A stretch of DNA of 64,000 nt from Setoptus koraiensis (Eukaryota; Arthropoda). Under the pieces are notes generated by a model. It worked only from the letters and a program-made list of their open reading frames with translations. It was not told the DNA's origin and did not search any database. Shown piece after piece: positions 58,773 through 64,000 of this stretch. Made by a program: the position numbers and the translations under genes. How positions within the stretch are numbered: position 1 is the first letter of the stretch; each line of letters opens with the position of its first letter. Location: assembly GCA_048013815.1 (NCBI GenBank), contig CM106586.1, positions 15,066,001 to 15,130,000 of the forward strand, read 5' to 3'.

Positions 58773-59318
58773 TTAAAGCCTGATTTCGATAATGCCCTCG
58801 ATATCCTCGTCTGCTGGCAAGGCAATTCTAGCCGGGTCAACAAGATTTTTGTCGATAAGTTCCAGACCAAGAGCTTCACGTTTGTGCAATTGTAGATAAG
58901 CCTCTCTTTTTGCCCACTCCATTAATCTATAATCGGGACAATAGAGGAATACCCAAAACGATGTTATTAAGAACAAACTGACGATCATAAATGTGTCAAA
59001 GTGAAAGAGGTATTTATCTGCTTCTGGATTGTGGTAATCGTAGCCATAGCTGAACCAGTTGCCATTATTTTGTGGATTCTTGAAATCTTCAACTGTTCTA
59101 GGTCCAGGAGGATTGGGTGACACTTCGGGGTGCGTGTAAGTGTGACCTTTTTCGTCTTGAGGAAATCCCTTGTAATGTGCTCGTCTCACTTGAAGACCAA
59201 TTTGACTAATAGAAGGGTAAAAATCCTGACCCCGATGATTCAAATTCAACGCTACGGGTCTCGTTGCTAGGCCTCTAATGAGAATATTCCTCATTAATTT
59301 ATTACCTATACGTTCCAT
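58773..59318 (-). CDS. NDUFB11: NADH dehydrogenase (complex I) subunit B11 (ESSS)
   Basis: A single-exon gene of 181 residues for a single-pass accessory subunit of the membrane arm of mitochondrial complex I. A basic presequence (MERIGNKLMRNILIRGLATR) leads into a soluble part with YDYHNPEADKY. One membrane segment follows (about residues 107-126, FDTFMIVSLFLITSFWVFLY). The family hallmark PDYRLMEWAKREAYLQLHKR, then EALGLELIDKNLVDPARIAL and P-A-D-E-D, align closely with animal NDUFB11. The first 21 residues resemble those of the NDUFAF4 gene 3 kb to the left, and the bases around both start codons are nearly the same. It is convergent with SMU1. Confidence 0.94.
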   Translation of the reverse strand: MERIGNKLMRNILIRGLATRPVALNLNHRGQDFYPSISQIGLQVRRAHYKGFPQDEKGHTYTHPEVSPNPPGPRTVEDFKNPQNNGNWFSYGYDYHNPEADKYLFHFDTFMIVSLFLITSFWVFLYCPDYRLMEWAKREAYLQLHKREALGLELIDKNLVDPARIALPADEDIEGIIEIRL

Positions 59319-60597
59319 GATTACTTAGTGTAAAGGGTGCTCCGTTTCAGTTGATTGCTGATGATGGCATAAATAAGAGAATCGATAATATGTGTAAACC
59401 TAATAATGATATCCGATAATAATATTACGAGCAATTCTGACCTCTGCAGTCTGTGTCTGCCTTTATATAACCATATGATCGACCCAACATAAACGACAAC
59501 ATTTAAACGTGCTCACAAACACAAGGTCGATGGTCGACGCAACAACACTTCTCCTAGCCAACAATGGTGCCAATTTGAGACTTAAATGGTCTATCCAGTG
59601 AGTTCTTTTCGTTTTCCAACTGACAATTTTGGAGAGTAATAAATATTGGATAATCGATAGGCAAAGGTCGAGCGGTCCGCCAATCTGCTCACCCCTCAAA
59701 CCATGTGAGTTTGGTGTGATAAGTTCGCGTAAATAGTGCGCGCTGCACCATTGTTCTTGCGTTAGAATAAGCGCACATTTTGTCAATTTGTCCCATGTAG
59801 TTATTTTGCATTAATGGCGAGCGTCACTAGCGAAGAAAAATTAAGCGAGGGGCGCACTTATTTATGCAATTTTTTCTTCGCACTTCAAATATTGTTCACA
59901 TTCATTGAGTTTGCGTATAAAGTTGTGAAATTTTCATTTCAGCAAGGTAAATAAAAATGTATGTGGAGCTGTCTGCTGATAAAGCCCGATAAGATAGGGT
60001 TAGGGGGAAAGTGAAGTGGACACGGTCGCGAATTGAGTTTCACAAGTCGGGAGGCTGTTGCGGTTACCAACAGAAAGTTGCAATCAATAAATCTCTTCAC
60101 CTGAGCCAATTTGAGCAAAAATCAAGCCGCGGCGATAAGTTGGCCCGTCCGCAACAGACATTGCAACATTCACTTAAATTTTGTTTGTTCGCGTCGACTA
60201 GTTCACAGCAGCAAGCCGAGCGGCCAAGATTGTAACCCCTAATTATCTAGCTAATCTTGCCCATAACACTGCTTACCTGTCAATCACTTTCCATTCTTGT
60301 GTTGTTTGTATCTACTGTTTTCGGCCAGAACAAACAGGCTCTGCGAGCCGCTGGCGATATTTGAAACAACGTATCGTCTTGCCAAGTCAGAGCGTTCTTC
60401 AGGGTTGTCCGGTCACAGCTTGCAATTGGGCTGTTGCATAGGTCGCGTATTTTGCCTGCAATGTCACAAAAGAACTCATGCATGTTTTACATTTGTGTGA
60501 CATTTGTCTAAAGAGAGAAACCGCCCGATCATATGGCAAGATCATCAATCAGCAGCAACATGTGCTGCCGACCACTCGAAGCGGCCCGTTGTAACTG

Positions 60598-60706
60598 TTT
60601 ATTGAATCAATTTACGCTCACCTGAGATTCCAGCAGACCAGCTAGCGCTCCAACGAAGGCTAGCTGTTCGTTGGAATCTCAGGTGAGCTTAAATTGATTT
60701 AATAAA
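60598..60706. repeat. long near-perfect hairpin (about 48-bp arms)
   Basis: The left arm (60598-60646) and right arm (60659-60706) are reverse complements with only a few mismatches, around a 12-base loop. Each arm includes CTCACCTGAGATTCCA or its complement. There are no coding traits. It could be a miniature inverted-repeat element or a hairpin RNA precursor. Confidence 0.85.
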
Positions 60707-62339
60707 CAAATGCAATCAGCCGAATAAACAGTGCTATACAGAGCTATATCGGTATAGTTTGCGAGGCTATCGGGTAGTGGATTGCATTTTCAAGATCAGA
60801 TTGTTTTCGGGCTTCGGTTGGCAATTATGGCAGCACACGGACGCACAATAACAAAACAGGATTTTGGGGCCAGATTTGGAGATTGCTTTCTTTGGCGCCG
60901 ATTGAGCATCGAGTGTCGCTTCCGATGCACACCCGATCGGCGAGTTGCAATGTCAACGGACGCAGATGGATATATTGAGTGATATCCGTCTATTCAAATG
61001 GGCATAGTTGTGCACCCATTGTGCCCGTACGCAGCGTCCGAGTCGGCATTGTCTGGCATTGTGATGATACTGGATAGTGGCGATTATGTAAGAGGATATT
61101 AGTTGCGGTTAAACAGCAACACGACGACGAAAACTAGTGATGCAAGCCTAAGAGAGCACAATGTTTGATTGTTGTTGCAGTTGATTTGTTGCGAAAAAGA
61201 AACTGCACCGTCGCATTGGTCATCGGATTGGTCATCGGCATGAATGAATCAGCGCCATGAGAAGATTGCAGCGATGAATGGCACACAGTAGGTGTGTGCC
61301 GTACTGGACTTTGCAAAACTATTACTGTATTGTTATTGTTATTATTTGTGTAGTTTTTAGTGTGACATTAATAAGTTACGCAAGTAACGTTAAACATAAG
61401 CGCCAGCAGCAACAGCGCCAACAACAACAATGGCGCCGGACAGCGTTGTAGTGGCCCGAGCGATTGCAGTTGTTGCAGCGAGTGTTAGTGGCCGACAAGA
61501 ACAAGCACAACAAACAGGTTACATCATTATCATGGCTAGTACAAGCTGACAAAGCAGCGACAGAGAGAGAGAGAGAGAGATAAGAGCCGCTCAATAGTGG
61601 GCATAAAATGATTATGCTGGTCATCTCTGGTGTTGAGCAACGGTACGAGGGACCATCCATTGAAACTATAGAAAACTTTTCGCTTTTTGGCCGCTCAATT
61701 TAACCCTAACCGCTCGAATCGAGCGGCTCGATGGATGACAATCGCATTCGATGTGGCCACTCGCCATGGATTCGGCGCGCAAAGCCGCACAAATAATCTC
61801 AAATAGTCTGACCGGACCGAAAGCGTTTATCTGGCCAGCTGGAGGGAAGTGGACAGTATTGGTCAGCGGCTCGTACAGCGTGAGTGGCTCGAGTGGCCCG
61901 AAGAGTCAAGGCGACGACAACATGACATGGACCTAATATGTTGCCTACATTGTTGCATTGTGTCGGTCATTTCGATCGCTTCCAATTTGCTGCTTCAGTT
62001 TACAACTTTTGCCATCTTGTGCCCGGCGTCAGCTGTAAGCCGGGCCGATAAGTTAAGTTATAAGTGCCCAACTACACGTTTATACGTTCGTTGAGCCAAC
62101 AATAGTTATGAGAGTTGCCAACAGCTGATGAGAGTAGAGCGCTGACGCAATAAGTGAGAAAATGGCAGCAGCATTTCATCATTATTTCAACATTAAACTC
62201 TTGTCCTGCCAATAATACGGCCAACAGCCACGGCTTTGGCGTGAGTGTTGCCCATGGTTTTAGTGTCTTGCCAATAAATGGTCATCGACGACGACCACGA
62301 CCACGATGATGATGATATGTGATTTTGTGCGGTGTTTGT

Positions 62340-62425
62340 TGTAGCTGTCGCTGCTGTTGTTGCCGCCGTCGTTGTAGTTGCTGTTGTAGTTGCTGTTGTA
62401 GTTGCTGTTGTTGTTGCTGTTGTCG
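62340..62425. repeat. triplet/hexamer repeat (TTGCTG/TTGTAG)
   Basis: Runs of TTGTAGTTGCTG units produce spurious poly-Gln, poly-Cys and poly-Asn frames on both strands. Confidence 0.9.
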
Positions 62426-63832
62426 CTGGCCAACAACAACAGCAACAACGAGACAAAGTGCCCCTCTGACGGCCAGCAAAGCGTCGATTCCAATTGGCTT
62501 GCCACTAAAGCGACGCTGTGAACTAAATGAATACCATCAACAAGTGGTTGGTCATCGGTTATAGCCCATTGTTGTTGCGAGTGGTCACTCAATAAACAAG
62601 CGTCGCCGTGCGAGTTACATAACGATACGCAGCGCGCAACAGAGGAAGACGACGATGGAGAAGAAGATGAAGAGCTTGTTAGCGAGATGGCGTCGCTGCA
62701 GTGATGGGCATCGATGCCGAGACAACATTGAATTAGCGACTGTGATGCAATTGTTAACTATGTCATAACAGAGAAACATCATGTCAGCGTCTCATTGTTG
62801 TCGCTGTTGGCTCAGCGTTGTCTGCAACGCTGGCTAAGGCCGAGGGATAACACCAACACTAAATCACTTAAACGCTTCTCGTTGTCCAGCGCCGGGCCGG
62901 CCGACGAGCGGCGAAGCCGCCGAGCAGAGAGGACGCCGAGCGGAGAAAAAGGCGACCAGAGAAGAAGAGGCGAAGAAAAGAAGAAAAGAAGGAGAGAAGA
63001 AGAGTCTCATCTAATTCTTTTCTCCTTTATCTCGTTGATTACAATCACTGACAAATTACACACACAGGCAGCTGGCGCCGATCTCTCACATTTAGACAAC
63101 GGCAACAACAACAAATAACTAAAATAGAATTGGCCGCTCAACAAGATTGTAAATCATGTATTATCGTGTTAGAGAGCCAAATTGGCTGCCGCTGCCGCTA
63201 AGATCGAGAGAGTTAAAGTTACAATAATAGGCTATGCAGTTGCAACTTGCAACAATGATAACGGCAAAAGTTGCACTCATCAAGCCAGCCAGAAAACTGG
63301 TGAATGGAGGAGGGCATAGGGCCGCTCGCTGCAATAGCTGGCTGTAAATCTCGCTGCAATAGCTATGGGAACGGACCGAAACTAACCAACAAACACACAA
63401 ACAATACGACAGACAATCAAAGGCGCGGATTTGCAGCGATCGGCCAACTGGCGAGCGACTTTGGGGCCTGAAAAAGAGGAAAGAAAAAGCGTCGAAAAGC
63501 GCCGAAAGTTTCACAGTCGAGAGAGTCAATCGACGCAGTCAATCCAGCAGTGTGGATGAAATAGACTCTGTTTAATAGAGTGACGACGGGCAAAAACAAT
63601 GCGATTGTGAGCGCAAAGAGTGGCAAGCAAACACACACGACAAATTAGATGAGAGAATGCTCGAATTAGAGCGGATGCGCCTCTCAGCGAATCAGATCGA
63701 TTAGAGTGACCGTGAGCCGTCTATAAATAATAGTTGTCCATCTAACGGTGCGCCGTCCATATCCAGCACTGTCCACATCCAGCGCAGTCCGTCCAACAGT
63801 TGGCTGTCGGCTGAAAGTTGGCTGTCAATGGT

Positions 63833-63893
63833 CGAGAATCTGCTGTCAGTTGAGAATCTGCTGTCAGTCGAGAATCAGTCGGCAGTCGAAAAT
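63833..63893. repeat. short tandem repeat (GAGAATCTGCTGTCAGT and variants)
   Basis: Three to four imperfect copies sit near the right edge, with related TTGGCTGTC units just before them. Confidence 0.8.
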
Positions 63894-64000
63894 CAGTCGC
63901 CAGTTGGCTCGCATCACCAACAACCAGTCAGTAGTCACTCTCTCTTGGCGAGCGTTCTCTCGACAGTCTATTGCAGCGGTTGCGAAGTTTCCAACATTCT

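Larger units (their letters stand above)
59319..64000. other. right-end region without a supported gene
   Basis: I see no convincing exon on either strand. The region contains a long hairpin (60598-60706), a (GA)n tract near 61564-61582, CAA/CTG-type triplet tracts around 61400-61430 and 62325-62450, an AGAAGA purine tract near 62940-63005 and GAGAATCTGCTGTCAGT repeats at 63833-63893. It may be the promoter or 5' region of a gene beyond the window. Confidence 0.6.

Noticed and set aside
1-64000. Search for viral, LTR, LINE or DNA-transposon coding remnants and CRISPR arrays
   Set aside because: No reverse transcriptase, integrase, transposase, capsid or envelope-like sequence was recognised, and the tandem repeats lack the spacer structure of a CRISPR array.

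Overview
The window comes from an animal nuclear genome with spliced genes. It is most likely an arthropod and plausibly an acariform mite. That placement is inference from three things: a calcitonin/DH31-type peptide receptor, a cysteine-patterned secreted family common in arthropods, and Asn-rich low-complexity coding. Positions 1-168 are a sequence gap.

Left edge: the 5' part of COP9 signalosome subunit 5 (CSN5, minus strand, 169-608) runs into the gap. From 3582 to 44936 lies one large plus-strand gene for a class B1 (secretin/calcitonin family) GPCR. I reconstructed ten coding exons with consistent phases (954 codons). They carry six extracellular-domain cysteines, seven membrane segments and an Asn-rich tail. 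The introns between 10.8 and 27.4 kb are GC-rich and full of short minisatellites and inverted repeats.

The 22.7-kb intron 7 of this GPCR holds, on the opposite strand, a head-to-tail array of six intronless genes (27640-38428). They encode paralogous secreted proteins of a family I do not recognise. The shared module has a HWP(R/K)(Q/K/R) motif, two invariant cysteines and a terminal WPY. Three genes have one module, one has two fused modules, and two have an extra six-cysteine N-terminal domain. This nested array is the most novel-looking system here.

Right of the GPCR the genes are compact: an ABHD1/3-type hydrolase (three exons, plus), a single-exon protein resembling an SF1 (Upf1/MOV10-like) helicase core with eroded ATPase motifs (minus), a small Lys-rich secreted protein (plus), a Cys-rich secreted arthropod-type protein (minus), NDUFAF4 (complex I assembly, minus), SMU1 (spliceosome, plus) and NDUFB11 (complex I subunit, minus). 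NDUFAF4 and NDUFB11 act in the same process. They flank SMU1 and share a similar 5' end: 18 identical bases across the start codon and a related presequence. From 59.3 kb to the end I see no convincing gene, only simple repeats and one long, nearly perfect hairpin.

No viral, LTR, LINE or DNA-transposon coding sequence was recognised.
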